Below the pieces are notes generated by a model. It was not told where the DNA came from. It made no database searches and saw only the letters and a list, made by a program, of their open reading frames with translations. The translations under genes and the position numbers were made by a program. A stretch of DNA of 64,000 bases from Forficula auricularia (taxonomy: Eukaryota > Arthropoda > Insecta > Dermaptera > Forficulidae), in assembly GCA_024734495.1 (NCBI GenBank), contig JALMQS010000908.1:62001-126000 (forward strand), in the 5' to 3' direction. Numbering within the stretch: position 1 is the first letter of the stretch; the number at the start of each line of letters is the position of its first letter. This document shows, piece by piece, positions 54,331 through 64,000 of the stretch.

Positions 54331-56140
54331 TGAGAGTTAATCCAACGCCCAGCCTTTAGCCCTACACCGAGTAGGTCGATATTTTGGAAGACGCTTCTGC
54401 TCGGAGTGTCAACATCCAAAATGAACGGATTTTTCAAAATTCGACCCCTAAGGGACTGAAATGGGGGAGGGGGGATTTGTGCCTTTATGTTTATTTGTTT
54501 CTATATTCGATATACATACATGCCCCCCTTTATTCACTTATGACCAAATTTTAAACATTTACTCCTTAGGACCCTGTGGAGTGTGGTAGACTCATATTTT
54601 AATATATAAGATATGTATATTATATTTAATATATTTATTTGTATCAAGCAAAGGACACCCTCAATTGTTTCCTTTTGTACGTGTTTATGACCCCTTGAAT
54701 TGGAGGTGTCAACCTCTTATAGCCAGGAAATTTTTTTTTACATAATTATATAATATACCATATAAATGATCACATCAAATTATATATGAATTTTGGCATG
54801 ATATAATTTTATCTGATCATATATAAAAATATATTATATTATTAATTTTTATATAGTAATTATATATTAAGCTTATATTCTGACGGGTATATATATGTAT
54901 CTGTTTGTCCATTAAACACCCCCCTATAACAGCCAATAGACGTACTGTTTCTTCCCCTAATACGATCTTTATTCAGTGGGGTAGTCAGAACTTACAAGTT
55001 TTGGCAGGGGCATTCTACGAGTTTTTTTTTTTTTTGAACAAAATGTTTTTATTTCCAAATTAATATTTACATATTTATTTTTCATTTTACACTTATTTGA
55101 GAATCGAGCAATACTCCCTACCCATGTCCATATTTACAACAATGTTCTTTTTTTTTTTTTTTTTTTTTTTTTTGCGACCTCGTAAGTGTGGGGGACAACT
55201 TTTGGTGGCTGAAAAACCTGGAAATTTTCGGACTTTTTCCAGTTTTTCGCTTATATCTCGAAAACGGTCCATATTTTCTAAATAACCGTCCTATAATAAA
55301 TTAAAGAAGACAAAATTTCGAGTCGATTAATTGGTCCACAGTAGTTCGATTTTTTATGGGGATTCAAAAAACAACCCCTGGATAACTTTTGAATTACCCA
55401 AAAACTCTTTTATATTTTTTTTTATATTTTTGTCTATTTTGACCATGAAGGAGCACGTTTTCGACAAAGACCACTCTATACATTTTTAAACTAGATTAAA
55501 TTTTCTACAATTCAAACAAAATTTCATCTTAATTGGATAATAGTAACCCGTGCCGAAATGAGGTTGAAGTTTTGAAAAACTGCAATTTTTTGCAAAAAAT
55601 CGCAGTTTTTCCTTCATAAAATGAAAACCACTCGTCCTAGAAACTTGATTCCTATCTCACGATGTGTACTTAACTTTAGATTTGACAGATAGATAGGGTC
55701 TGCCTCTAAGGGGGGGGCTCTGACCCCCTACCTCCGTGTATACGCCACTGCTTATTGCCCTTTTTTCATCAATCACGAATTAAAGAAAGAATTAAATAAT
55801 GTAATAATAAAAAATGGGTATAAGAAAATAAATTACTCAGGAAATTTTTCATTAAATCATATTTTTATTAATCATTAAACTTAATATTTACCTATTTTAA
55901 TAAAATATATGTAGATATAATTTATTTTAAATTTCTATTAAATTACATATGTTGGAAAATTAATTATTATATTTCTTTTCTCTTTTCAACAAATCTCTGT
56001 AAGCATTTATTTTGTAATAGAAAATAACAATTAATACAATTATAGGCTGTTTTAATAAATAATAAATGTATTATATACATTTAATTAAAATTTTAATGAG
56101 CTGTAGTTGTGTTAAGGATATTCAGATAACATTCCTTGAT
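54331..56140. other. Intron 4 stretch, unassigned
   Basis: AT-rich, with a 27-T run at about 55149-55175 and several low-complexity tracts. No coding signal was supported. Confidence 0.4.
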
Positions 56141-56144
56141 TAAA

Positions 56145-56280
56145 ATGATCTTTAATAATTAATAGAGATTGTGGTTTTGGTGCAAGGTGAAACATCTTTA
56201 ATAAAGATAAAAGTAAATAAATATTTTATGAGAAATTAATTTACTATGAGTTAGGTTTTCTGGGTCACAATGACCTCTCT
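56145..56280 (+). repeat. Dispersed repeat shared with 24350-24480
   Basis: Shared blocks: TTAATAGAGATTGTGG, TTGGTGCAAGGTGAAACAT, TTTAATAAAGATAAAAGTAA, CTATGAGTTAGG. A weaker relative is near 60490. Class unknown. Confidence 0.6.
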
Positions 56281-56728
56281 AAACATTTCCCAAAGTTTTT
56301 TTTTTTAACTCATTGTGAATCACACTCTCTATATATAAAATGTTAAAAAAGCTTTAAAAATATGAAACAAATCGTTTATTACTTAATTAATTAATTTTAT
56401 TATTTTTTTTCTAATGAAATTATATAGTTGGCTTAACTTTTCAAAAACTACTATTCTACTAAAGTATCAAAATAAAAACGCTCTTTATTTAAAATTCACA
56501 ATAGTTAGCCTTTAAATACACTGAGAAAAATGAACAAAAATATAGTTTTTATATAATAAGTTAATTATAATATAAATATATATAAAGAAAATAATCCAAA
56601 ATTACTTGTTTATAAGCACTAAGCAAAAAAGTTATAATTTAAAGTAGATCATAAAATAGAATTATTCGAAAAAAATGTATAGGTAATTATTAATAAGAAA
56701 TCAATTAAAAACATTTTCTTTGTTCTAG

Positions 56729-56854
56729 GATTGATTCTTGTGAGTCTAAAGTGGAAGTTATGACCCCATTTTGGGCTTCGAATAGCGCAGGGAAAATTCG
56801 TGCTATCGTGAATACTCAACATTTCGAACAAGCCATCCATCAAGAAGTTTGCAC
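56729..56854 (+). CDS. spz3: Spatzle gene exon 5: first half of cystine knot
   Basis: Acceptor TTGTTCTAG at 56720-56728, donor CAC|GTGAGA after 56854. Phase 2 in and out. After completing the split R it reads IDSCESKVEVMTPFWASNSA, then GKIRAIVNTQHFEQAIHQEV and C. This is the N-terminal half of the Spatzle domain, with two knot cysteines. Homologues are very conserved here (WASNSAGKIRAIVNTQHFEQ), as I remember for Spz3-type ligands. The following split T codon is completed by exon 6. Confidence 0.9.
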
Positions 56855-57339
56855 GTGAGAATATTTACTTTTAATTCTATTTATGAGTATCCTATTATTT
56901 CTTACTAGATACACATTTAGATAATAAAATTAGTGCTCTTATTTTAGAACAGATATGGGCAACAGTGCGCCTGATGACTTTTCAACCAGGGGATGGTGTC
57001 CAAAAATAGATCTTCATTTTTTTTAAATTTTATTTTATTCTTCTCTCCATTTTACAAAATTTATCGATAAATGCATCATAGAATTTTTCGTTATTTTTTT
57101 CAAATTTAACATTAGATTTTTTATCAATTGATATTTAAACAGAGCAGATAATCTATATTCACTTCAGCTTCTTCTGGTGATGTTTCAATTCTTTTCATAG
57201 TTGAAAACTGACTGACACGCTCGTAGAAGGCATAATGCAAACTAAATGAATTAAATCACGCATAAAAATAAATATTTTCCCATTGTGCTTTAAAATGTTT
57301 GAAACGCGGAGAAAAATAAGAAATAAATAAAATAAAATA
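56855..57339. other. Intron 5, first part, nothing recognised
   Basis: AT-rich. Sequence near 56955-57005 resembles the inner end of hAT family I (CAGCATCACCTGG region) but without a matched end. Confidence 0.35.
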
Positions 57340-57347
57340 TACCTACC

Positions 57348-57496
57348 TGAGTGGTGAACCACGATTGGAATTAGGTGTACACGTCTTGTGGAATTATTTT
57401 GGAATTCATTAGATAATGCCCCTTCATCTATTGTCTTCTACTTGGAAATGGTAGTGGAAGTAAGTGTCACGATATTTAGTCGCAGTTCACCCCTCG
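57348..57496 (+). mobile_element. CGAGGGG MITE, copy 3
   Basis: Perfect 8-bp TACCTACC flanks (57340-57347, 57497-57504). Starts TGAGTGGTGAACC (two terminal changes) and ends CAGTTCACCCCTCG. In intron 5. Confidence 0.92.
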
Positions 57497-57504
57497 TACC
57501 TACC

Positions 57505-58900
57505 TATATATAATATTTCAAAAAGCAACTATTTTTCTATTTGGAATTTTTTTTAATTTCATTGATAAATAAAGAAATTCTCCCATAAAAAAAAATATAT
57601 ATATATTTTTTAGCTATGATTTTTTCTCTTTGTGTGTCTGAATTCCGATATCCACTATAACCCAAGAACGGAAAATCAAAAAGTTCTTTTGTATCAATAC
57701 ATAGTACCTACTAATTAGATTTTGCAATATCTGGTTCAAAAGGCAGAAAATATTTTTTGAATTATTCTAGTGAAATTTTAAGAGGATGTTATAATGTAGC
57801 CACAAAATGAAGAATTTATATTTAAGTTTATTAATCATTACCAGGGCAGCTCTAGTGTACCGAGTATTGACTTTATTATTAATTGATGTGCGGGTGAGCG
57901 ATTCTTTCATTATAATCTGATTGATGAAAATAACTAGAAAGAGCGCGGATAGAATGATTTCTTTTTCTTTAGAGCTAACGATATTGCAAGGATGACAAAT
58001 ACAAGCTCACACCTGTTTCAGACTATTTGAGATTAATTTCTTAATTTCTATTATTCTAGGAATAGCCTTTTGCACGCGGACCAAAACGATACTCGTTATA
58101 GAGTGAGAGAGAATATTCAATTAAATTTTATTTAATAATTTGCTTCGGTCCTTTACTCGGAGGCAGATTACCCATGACTGCTTTTGAATTTTATCATAAT
58201 ATACGCATTTCTGTCTGCTAAGTGGCTTACATCAAGATAACAAAATCATTTAATAAAATTAAAAAAAAAAAAAATTAAAAAGTGATATAAATAAATAAAT
58301 ACTTTCATGGAGAAGAAAATTAAAAAAAAACATTTATTTATTTAATTCTATTAAAGAATAGCCTGGGAAACCTCCAAATTAGTAGGCCTTAGAATACGCA
58401 AAAAGATGGGGTCCCTTGGATAAAATATTCCCTGTTTTGCCATTGATCTCCTGGTATTTAAAAATGTATCTATTTCTAAAAACCCTTTAATTAAAGAAAA
58501 AATCAATGCTGAATTTTGATCAATTCCTGAGCTCCGCCTCATACAGCCTTTCTGATATGTAATAAAAATCATCCATAATAACTCGGATTTAGACGATTTA
58601 GTGCCAGTTGAATGTCAGTTAGTAAATTCTTTTTAAACGTTGACAAAGGGTAAAACCTTAAAATTCACCTTGTGCCCGGTGGGATTGCCAATCAGATGAA
58701 AGTGCCCGTCATCTATATAATAAAATAAAAAATTATTATAATTTTGGATGACAATCCCTTAGTAGAAGACACACCCTCGTGATTTTTCCAATGAAATCCT
58801 TTTTACTACTATCGACAAAATTTAAGAACATAATGGTATTTTGATTCAGAATGAGTTCAATTTAAGCTTTTGATTAATTTTGATTTTTTTTTTTTTACAG
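57505..58900. other. Intron 5, remainder, mostly unassigned
   Basis: A minus-strand 73-codon frame at 58351-58572 (GCMRRSSGIDQNSALIFSLI...) has a protein-like composition but no recognised family. About 58600-58715 is a decayed relative of the palindrome at 51503-51705. Otherwise AT-rich. Confidence 0.35.
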
Positions 58901-59075
58901 GCAAAAATTGATAACCAAGAGATGTTCCGGAGAATGTGGATGTGAGCAAAAATACAAATGGCACCGGTTGTTGGCATATGACCCCGACGACGACTGTAAA
59001 GGCATTTTTATGGATTGGTTTCTGTTTCCATCATGTTGTGTTTGCCGTTGTAATCCCACTTTTAGCAACAAGTAG
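58901..59075 (+). CDS. spz3: Spatzle gene exon 6: second half of cystine knot and stop
   Basis: Acceptor TTTTTTACAG ends at 58900 after a long T tract. The split T codon is followed by [40 protein letters not shown] and [17 protein letters not shown], then TAG at 59073-59075. It contains eight of the ten knot cysteines; the CC-x-C-x-C end and W-x-R-L-L-A-Y-D are diagnostic of the Spatzle cystine-knot (neurotrophin-like) fold. The mature ligand is expected to be a disulphide-linked dimer acting on Toll-family receptors. The reading frame is intact and GC-richer than its flanks. Confidence 0.92.
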
Positions 59076-59660
59076 TTGCAGATAAAGAGTATTATAATGT
59101 CCTAGAAAGTCTTATTTTATACCAATTAATTAGAAACCCACCGGCTTGGAAGATGATGAACTCTCAATTGATGTAATCAATGTCCAAAGTTGATAGTCTT
59201 ATTGTTTATTATAATTTTGACATTAGATTTTAATCACTTTCGTGCATTCCCTTTTCTTTAGGGCTGTGACCTTACCGTCGTCTTTTAAGTTGAATTAAAT
59301 GAAGTGAATTATCAAAATGAAATCCAAAAATCTATTTGATCTTTTTTCATCTTTTGATTTATTTTCATGTATATTTTATTCATAGTATTATGATTTTTTT
59401 TTGAAATATTATTTGAATCTTGTATAAATTTTTAGATATTATAATTTTTGGATTTTGTTAAACTTTAAATAGGCATAAATAATTATGTTAATATAATCCT
59501 AAATAATTTAAAAATATTAATTTTTTTTTTTACTAGATAGCAAGTAATTTTTAATTTTGTTATTTTTATTTTTATTTTTTTATTTTTTTTTTACTTAATT
59601 GTGTCTAAGAGAATGTATAGACATTTTTAATTTATTTAGAATCTTTATAATAAATAATTT
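59076..59660 (+). other. Probable 3'UTR of the Spatzle gene
   Basis: Candidate polyadenylation signals are ATTAAA near 59294 and AATAAA at 59649-59654. Which is used cannot be told from sequence. No repeat signature was seen in this interval. Confidence 0.35.
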
Positions 59661-60084
59661 AAAGTTAAAAGTTGAAATTTTATTTAAATCACATTTATGT
59701 AAATTAATTATTAGATTATTTATTGAACACTAACAAATAATACAATATAACTTCGTCGTTTCGATAGGCTTATTCTGCTATTGTTCTCAAATATGAGCAC
59801 TTACTCCAATTTTGAGTTAGCTGAGCTTGCTGTGTTTAATAAATTCCATTTTTTTTATTGTATCTTATAATTTTATAGCTGTATATATGTTATTTAAATT
59901 GTATAACTGCACTGTATGGATGAATTATTATTTTTTATTTGTCAAAAATAATCTTCGTAAATTTAGAAATCACATGAAATCTGAAGAACAAACATATTAT
60001 AGGTGCTCACTTATTTTTACTAATTTTCTATTTAAAGATATATTCTTATTATTTTGATTATCTAAGTCCATCGATTAAATTAAT
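59661..60084. other. 3' flank, nothing recognised
   Basis: AT-rich, without coding or repeat partner. Confidence 0.4.
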
Positions 60085-60480
60085 AAGTTGCTGTAGGGAA
60101 ATAAGGACAAGAGCTTATGTAAGTATTTTTTATTTTATGCCAACATTTCGTCAACTTTGTTGACTTCCTCAGGCTCAAACAAGTTAATTTCTTTGCATAT
60201 TTGTCATTTTATAAATATTCATTCTTAGCAAATACATATAGGCACAGATTGAAAATATTTCCTATTTAATCCTTTAGATTTAAATAAGAAATATTTTCAA
60301 TCTGTGCCTATATGTGCTTGCTAAGAATGAATATTTATAAAATTACAAATATGCAAAGAAATTAATTTGTTTGAGCTCCTGAGGAAGTCAACAAAGTTGA
60401 CGCAACGTTGGCATAAAATAAAAAATACTTGCAAAAGCTATTGTCCTTATTTTCCTACAACAACTTATTAATATATTTTT
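60085..60480. repeat. Foldback repeat with hammerhead-like ends (CTGAGGA type)
   Basis: Arms about 60085-60275 and 60282-60480. Cores at 60142-60172 (minus) and 60379-60409 (plus): CTGAGGA, extra A, stem II GTCAAC-AAA-GTTGAC, GAAA or GCAA, GTT. CTGAGGA fits the CUGANGA hammerhead consensus. The outer ends are ATTAATAAGTTG and its reverse. Confidence 0.85.
60142..60172 (-). ncRNA. Hammerhead-like core
   Basis: Minus strand: CTGAGGA, A, GTCAAC-AAA-GTTGAC, GAAA, TGTT. Good core and 6-bp stem II. Stem III is degraded (AATGTT instead of AACGTT). Confidence 0.45.
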
Positions 60481-60785
60481 AGTTTTTAAGCAATTTGGTG
60501 TTGGTACTTGGTGAAACATATTTTAAATTATTGAATAGAAAATACTTGGTTCTTAATGTGAAACCTATCAAGTATTTTTTATCCAATAATATATTCTTAT
60601 GTTAAGGAAAATTTATTATTTTAATAGATCATAAAATGTATTAGAAATATATATTTTTTTAATTATTAATAATTTAATCAAAAAGATAGCAATTGCCATT
60701 AAGAAGGGTTAAAGTTTTAAAAAAAATCTATTAAGCGGATTTTTATTAAGTTTTATAATATTATAATAATATTTTATAATATAGG

Positions 60786-60925
60786 GAGTAGATGAGGCAA
60801 TGACCAGTAGGCAACTACAAGAGCAAGACATCCTGGATAGAGAGAATTGGCGTGTTGGATGCGGAAAACGGCGCATGCTGTAGAACAAACCGCTTTATTA
60901 TTATTATAATATTTTTTAACTTTTA
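60786..60925 (+). pseudogene. LINE ORF 3' end and ATT tail
   Basis: Reads GVDEAMTSRQLQEQDILDRE then NWRVGCGKRRML and a stop, followed by a TTATTATTATAAT tail. A D-R-E-N-W-R ending before an ATT-rich tail is a familiar terminus of insect non-LTR elements. Only the last 40 codons are present. Confidence 0.5.
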
Positions 60926-61049
60926 TGCCTTTTATTTGTCGCAATATTATCTATAGAAGTGATCTTAAAATTTTTCAAGTATTATCATTGGCATTTACAT
61001 ATTGTTGCATTAGGGACACTTGATCTCATAAATTTTTCTTTTAAAAGTA

Positions 61050-61345
61050 TTATACAATAAGTAGGTTATAATGAAATGCAGTCCATAAATTAATTAAATT
61101 TTATTCAATTTCCGACGTTTCCAATGATAACCAAGTATACCTACTTATGGTATAATGTTGGAAAATATTGTAATAATGTTGCTATCACTGAAAGGAGAGA
61201 CAAATGGGAACCGAGTTATACTCACCCATCAATAACTATTCAATACCCTGAAAAAGGAGAGAAAAAAGTCTCCGAAACATCGGAAATTGAATAAAATTTA
61301 AATAATTTTGGACTGCCTTTCATTATAACCTACTTATTTCGCTTA
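61050..61345. repeat. Foldback repeat with hammerhead-like ends (CTGAAAA type)
   Basis: Outer arms AATAAGTAGGTTATAATGAA (and reverse). Right core at 61248-61281: CTGAAAA, A, GGAGA-loop-TCTCC, GAAAC, ATC, with stem I CC/GG. The left copy keeps GGAAACGTCGGAAATTG (minus) but the CTGA part is lost. Confidence 0.75.
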
Positions 61346-62095
61346 CCAGTCCGTCTTTCTAAGAAAATAAATAAAATTAAGTATTATTCAATTTTTTATA
61401 ATTTTTTTGGGGGCAAATTATTAACTGGACTAATAACAAAGATGATTTAAAGTGTAGTAATGCGACAAAAGAGTATTTTGCGTATTTTAAACTGCCTCGA
61501 TCCTGATATTTTCTAAGGCACTTTGACTAGATGATAATGATAGGTTTGTTATTAAATTTAATAATTTTTTATCAAATTTTATTTGAGACTTTTGTTTGTG
61601 TGGTGGATACTTTTCAAAAACTGTTGGGACCGCTTTAGGGAGAAGACTTTTTTTGTACTATAACTAAATCACTTGAAATATCTAGTGCATACAACAGATG
61701 ATTTTTTAGCTTTTCATAGAGAGCCTAATGTCTTTCCTTCTCTTGAAATATTTGTTATCTATATATTTTTTTCACCTTATCTTTCGATGGAAAGAAATAT
61801 CAGTATTTTTAATTGATGATGAATTACAATAGGGTATACAACAGTAAACAATTTTTAAAATTAAACTGTATCGATTATAAAGTCGATATTTAATTCAATA
61901 TCACTAAATGATAGAGAAATCCCAAATTTCTAATTTATTTTCATATAAGCTAAACATGTTATTTCTAATGTTATTTTTTTAAAAGGGTGTAGCTGCTAAT
62001 TAGTTAATTAAATGGATAAATAAAAGAAAGTGGGCGCACCGATTTTAATTGTTTCAGGGCGCTGAATATATACCTACGCCACTGGCATGAGCGTA
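61346..62095. other. 3' flank, unassigned
   Basis: AT-rich. TACGCCACTGG near 62085 looks like a hAT right end without a left partner. Confidence 0.35.
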
Positions 62096-62329
62096 GTTAG
62101 GGGGGGGCAAGGGGAGCAGTGCCCCCCAAAACTTATTGCTCCCCCCCTAGAAAAATCGAAACTACAATATTACGAGGTAGCACTTATGTAGATATTTCAC
62201 ATTAGATTATTTCGTTACTTCCAAAATTTGTCAAAAAACTAAAAAGTTAGTTGATTTTTCTAGAGGGGCAATGAGTTTTGTAGGGGGGTCCATGCTCCCC
62301 ATGTCTCTCACCACCTAACTACGCCCATG
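62096..62329. mobile_element. MITE with CATGNGCGTAGTTAGG ends
   Basis: Ends CATGAGCGTAGTTAGGGG and CCTAACTACGCCCATG. The interior has two GATTTTTCTAG/CTAGAAAAATC blocks and G-rich tracts. A partial copy lies at 29270-29453. No target duplication was seen. Confidence 0.7.
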
Positions 62330-62542
62330 ACTAAAGTAAACTATTGGTTATCTGCGAGACCCAAAGGCAGGCGAAGCACTTAATTTTGACCAATCTCAAA
62401 ATCATCATATGGACATCACTACCTGTTTACAAGAATCGTTATTAACTCAGTAGCTAAGTAGATTACATTGGTCGATCAATTGTGTTTCACTCCGAAATTA
62501 CTAATAAAAATAGCATCGCGATGTTTGTTTGAACCATTAAAA

Positions 62543-63471
62543 CAGGGGTTCCCAACCTTTTTGCACCTGCGTACGACTTGACTTTTTGATAAATTTTGGC
62601 GTACCACCAGACCTAAATATTTTAATAAACGTATAATATTTACTCTTCTAAAAGTGTTCAAAGGCTTTTTGAATTAAATTCCTGAGAAAACTTCATATTT
62701 AATGGTTAGATATTTGTTTATTTATAACATGCTTATAATAAAGGAGAAATAAAAAGATTTAAATGGTATTAATTTAAAGTTTTATTTATTACCCATAGGT
62801 CTAAAAACATATAAATAAAAAATTATTACAAACTCAGCAAAAATTAATCATCATACAAAATATACTTTTATAGTCTTTAGTGCGAAACTTGTTGTTTGCC
62901 TGTGATTAAAATATCAACATTAAGAGTAATGAAACTTATCTTCACTCTTAGTCCTCTTCAACACTTATTCTGCTTCTATGTTTATTTTTGATGTACAAGA
63001 GCTCAGAAAATCCACTCTAACACAAGTAATTCGTAACAAATGGCATCAAAAATAGCAGAGCTTGCCGGAAGATCAAAGGGTACTAGGTTTTACATCCGAT
63101 CCAGAAGTTAATTAATGATTTCTCTTTAAAATAATCTTTCATGGAACTATCTTCTGTATTTCTTTTAGTTCCAATTCATTTGGTGAGGTTCCCGAAAAAG
63201 GTTTCTGATCCAGCCCACTTTTGAATAATCTTCAGAGGAATACTTCTTAAAGCTTTTTTGAAGGCCTTCCAAGTGAACAATGATATCTGCAACCACATCT
63301 GTTCTTTGACATTATTTCATTTTCTTCAAAAAATGATGATAGAGTGGGAGATGCAAATAAATTCTCCTCCTGTATTTGTGAACAAAACAGAAGCTATTAA
63401 TAGCATGTTGCTCACATCACTCACGAGTACCACCTGAAACGTTCCCGCGTACCACCGGTTGGGAACGCCTT
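62543..63471 (-). mobile_element. hAT-type element with perfect 8-bp duplication
   Basis: Starts CAGGGGTTCCCAACC and ends GGTTGGGAACGCCTT. Perfect CATTAAAA flanks (62535-62542, 63472-63479). GTACCACC blocks lie inside both ends. A dead transposase remnant is on the minus strand. Confidence 0.88.
62925..63140 (-). pseudogene. hAT transposase remnant (ZBED5/SCAND3-like)
   Basis: Minus strand: LINFWIGCKT, stop, YPLIFRQALLFLMPFVTNYL, C, stop, SGFSELLYIKNKHRSRISVE. This aligns by eye with FWI..RKEYP...TYLCEKGFSTMVNIKTKQRNRL of the 8032-8699 pseudogene. At least two in-frame stops. Confidence 0.75.
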
Positions 63472-63503
63472 CATTAAAAGATTGAGCTCCAGGCCTCTCG
63501 CAC

Positions 63504-63991
63504 TTGGAGTCAAGAAAAGAAACGACAACCATGACTGATCATGATATATTGGATAGGTGCGATAAGCATGTATTTCCTATAATACATGGATGTTTACTAG
63601 TCCTTGCAACACTTCCATTGACAAATGCATCTTCTGAAAGGTCATTAACGTCGTTGCGACGCCTTAAAACATATTTAAGAGCAACCATGAGTGAAAACCG
63701 CCTCCTTGGTCGTACCCTTATGCACATCCTAGGGGTGAACCGCGATTGGAATTAGGTGTACACCGTCTTATTATTATTTGGAATTCATTAGATAATCTAA
63801 TGTCATCTATTGTCTTCTACTTGGAAATGAAAGTGGAAGTGGAAGTAGGTGTACAGGATTTTAGGTCGCGGTTCTCCCCTCGTGCACATCCATAGGCATA
63901 TTCCTATTGACGTCAAAAACTTGCAGCAGGAAGAGATTGGACTTTATTATTTCAGAATAATATTAACAATGTACCTATTTACTTCAAATTA
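63504..63991 (+). pseudogene. hAT transposase C-terminus interrupted by a MITE
   Basis: 63504-63729 reads LATLPLTNASSERSLTSLRR, then LKTYLRATMSENRLLGRTLM and HI, the hAT dimerisation domain. After the MITE the frame resumes in register: MHIHRHIPIDVKNLQQEEIG then LYYFRI, to a stop at 63991. Without the insertion this end of the reading frame is intact. The upstream part of the transposase is missing. Confidence 0.85.
63730..63882 (+). mobile_element. CGAGGGG MITE, copy 4, inside a hAT reading frame
   Basis: Flanked by TGCACATCC on both sides (63721-63729, 63883-63891), i.e. the 8-bp duplication of the family plus one matching base. Starts TAGGGGTGAACCGCGA and ends CGCGGTTCTCCCCTCG. Confidence 0.92.
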
Positions 63992-64000
63992 AATTGTTTT

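Larger units (their letters stand above)
13225..59075 (+). other. spz3: Spatzle-family ligand gene, span of six coding exons
   Basis: Exons 13225-13272, 32384-32507, 40967-41078, 47565-47752, 56729-56854 and 58901-59075 assemble into a secreted precursor of about 257 residues. It has a signal peptide, a short prodomain with an R-x-x-R site, and a C-terminal cystine knot with ten cysteines. Spatzle proteins are extracellular ligands of Toll receptors in development, neurotrophic signalling and immunity. Every junction has GT/AG ends and compatible phase except exon 2 to exon 3 (one base out). The paralogue assignment to Spz3 is from remembered similarity of the knot and of the FIDENKALMKRMYG prodomain block; Spz4 or Spz6 are possible. 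Introns total about 45 kb and are mostly transposable elements. Confidence 0.75.

Noticed and set aside
55097..55285. 62-codon frame with a poly-F run
   Set aside because: It is the translation of a 27-base T tract.
1..64000. CRISPR array, bacterial operons, rRNA genes
   Set aside because: Repeats are transposon families of varied spacing; introns and SINEs show the DNA is eukaryotic; no rRNA-like sequence was seen.

Overview
This is an AT-rich, repeat-dense piece of animal genome, almost certainly insect. The main evidence is one recognisable multi-exon host gene on the + strand, a Spatzle-family (probably Spatzle 3) neurotrophin-like ligand. It can be followed over six exons from about 13.2 kb to 59.1 kb, with introns of 2 to 19 kb. 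The insect order cannot be fixed from this window.

Layout. 1-12.4 kb is intergenic and packed with transposable elements (TEs): foldback repeats, tRNA-derived SINEs, hAT elements, and a large nested palindrome at 6.5-9.3 kb that contains a 1.1 kb hAT element. 12.8-13.3 kb is a GC-rich island that I read as the promoter, 5'UTR and exon 1 of the gene. 13.3-32.4 kb is intron 1. 32.4-59.1 kb holds exons 2-6, with introns full of nested elements. 59.1-64 kb is the 3' flank, with more foldbacks, a LINE tail and two hAT remnants, one interrupted by a MITE.

The gene. Exon 1 (start of the signal peptide) joins in phase to exon 2 (rest of the signal peptide and conserved prodomain). Exons 3 and 4 carry the prodomain and an R-x-x-R maturation site. 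Exons 5 and 6 encode the cystine-knot domain, ending CCVCRCNP. All junctions are phase-compatible except exon 2/exon 3, which is out by one base.

The repeats. The most striking pattern is a set of at least ten foldback elements, each with two head-to-head copies of a short module, CTGANNA - hairpin - GAAAC - palindrome - GTC. This matches the hammerhead ribozyme core. Stem II, and partly stem I, covary between families, the polarity is the same in every pair, and seven elements have perfect 10-13 bp target-site duplications. That fits hammerhead-bearing Penelope-like retroelements or their short derivatives. Two such elements bracket exon 1 of the Spatzle gene. The other elements are hAT elements with 8-bp duplications, two related families at TTAA targets, an 8-bp-TSD MITE family starting CGAGGGG, Helitron-like elements, several LINE fragments, and several nested insertions that give a relative chronology. 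Coordinates of repeat edges are by eye and may be off by a few bases unless a duplication is quoted.
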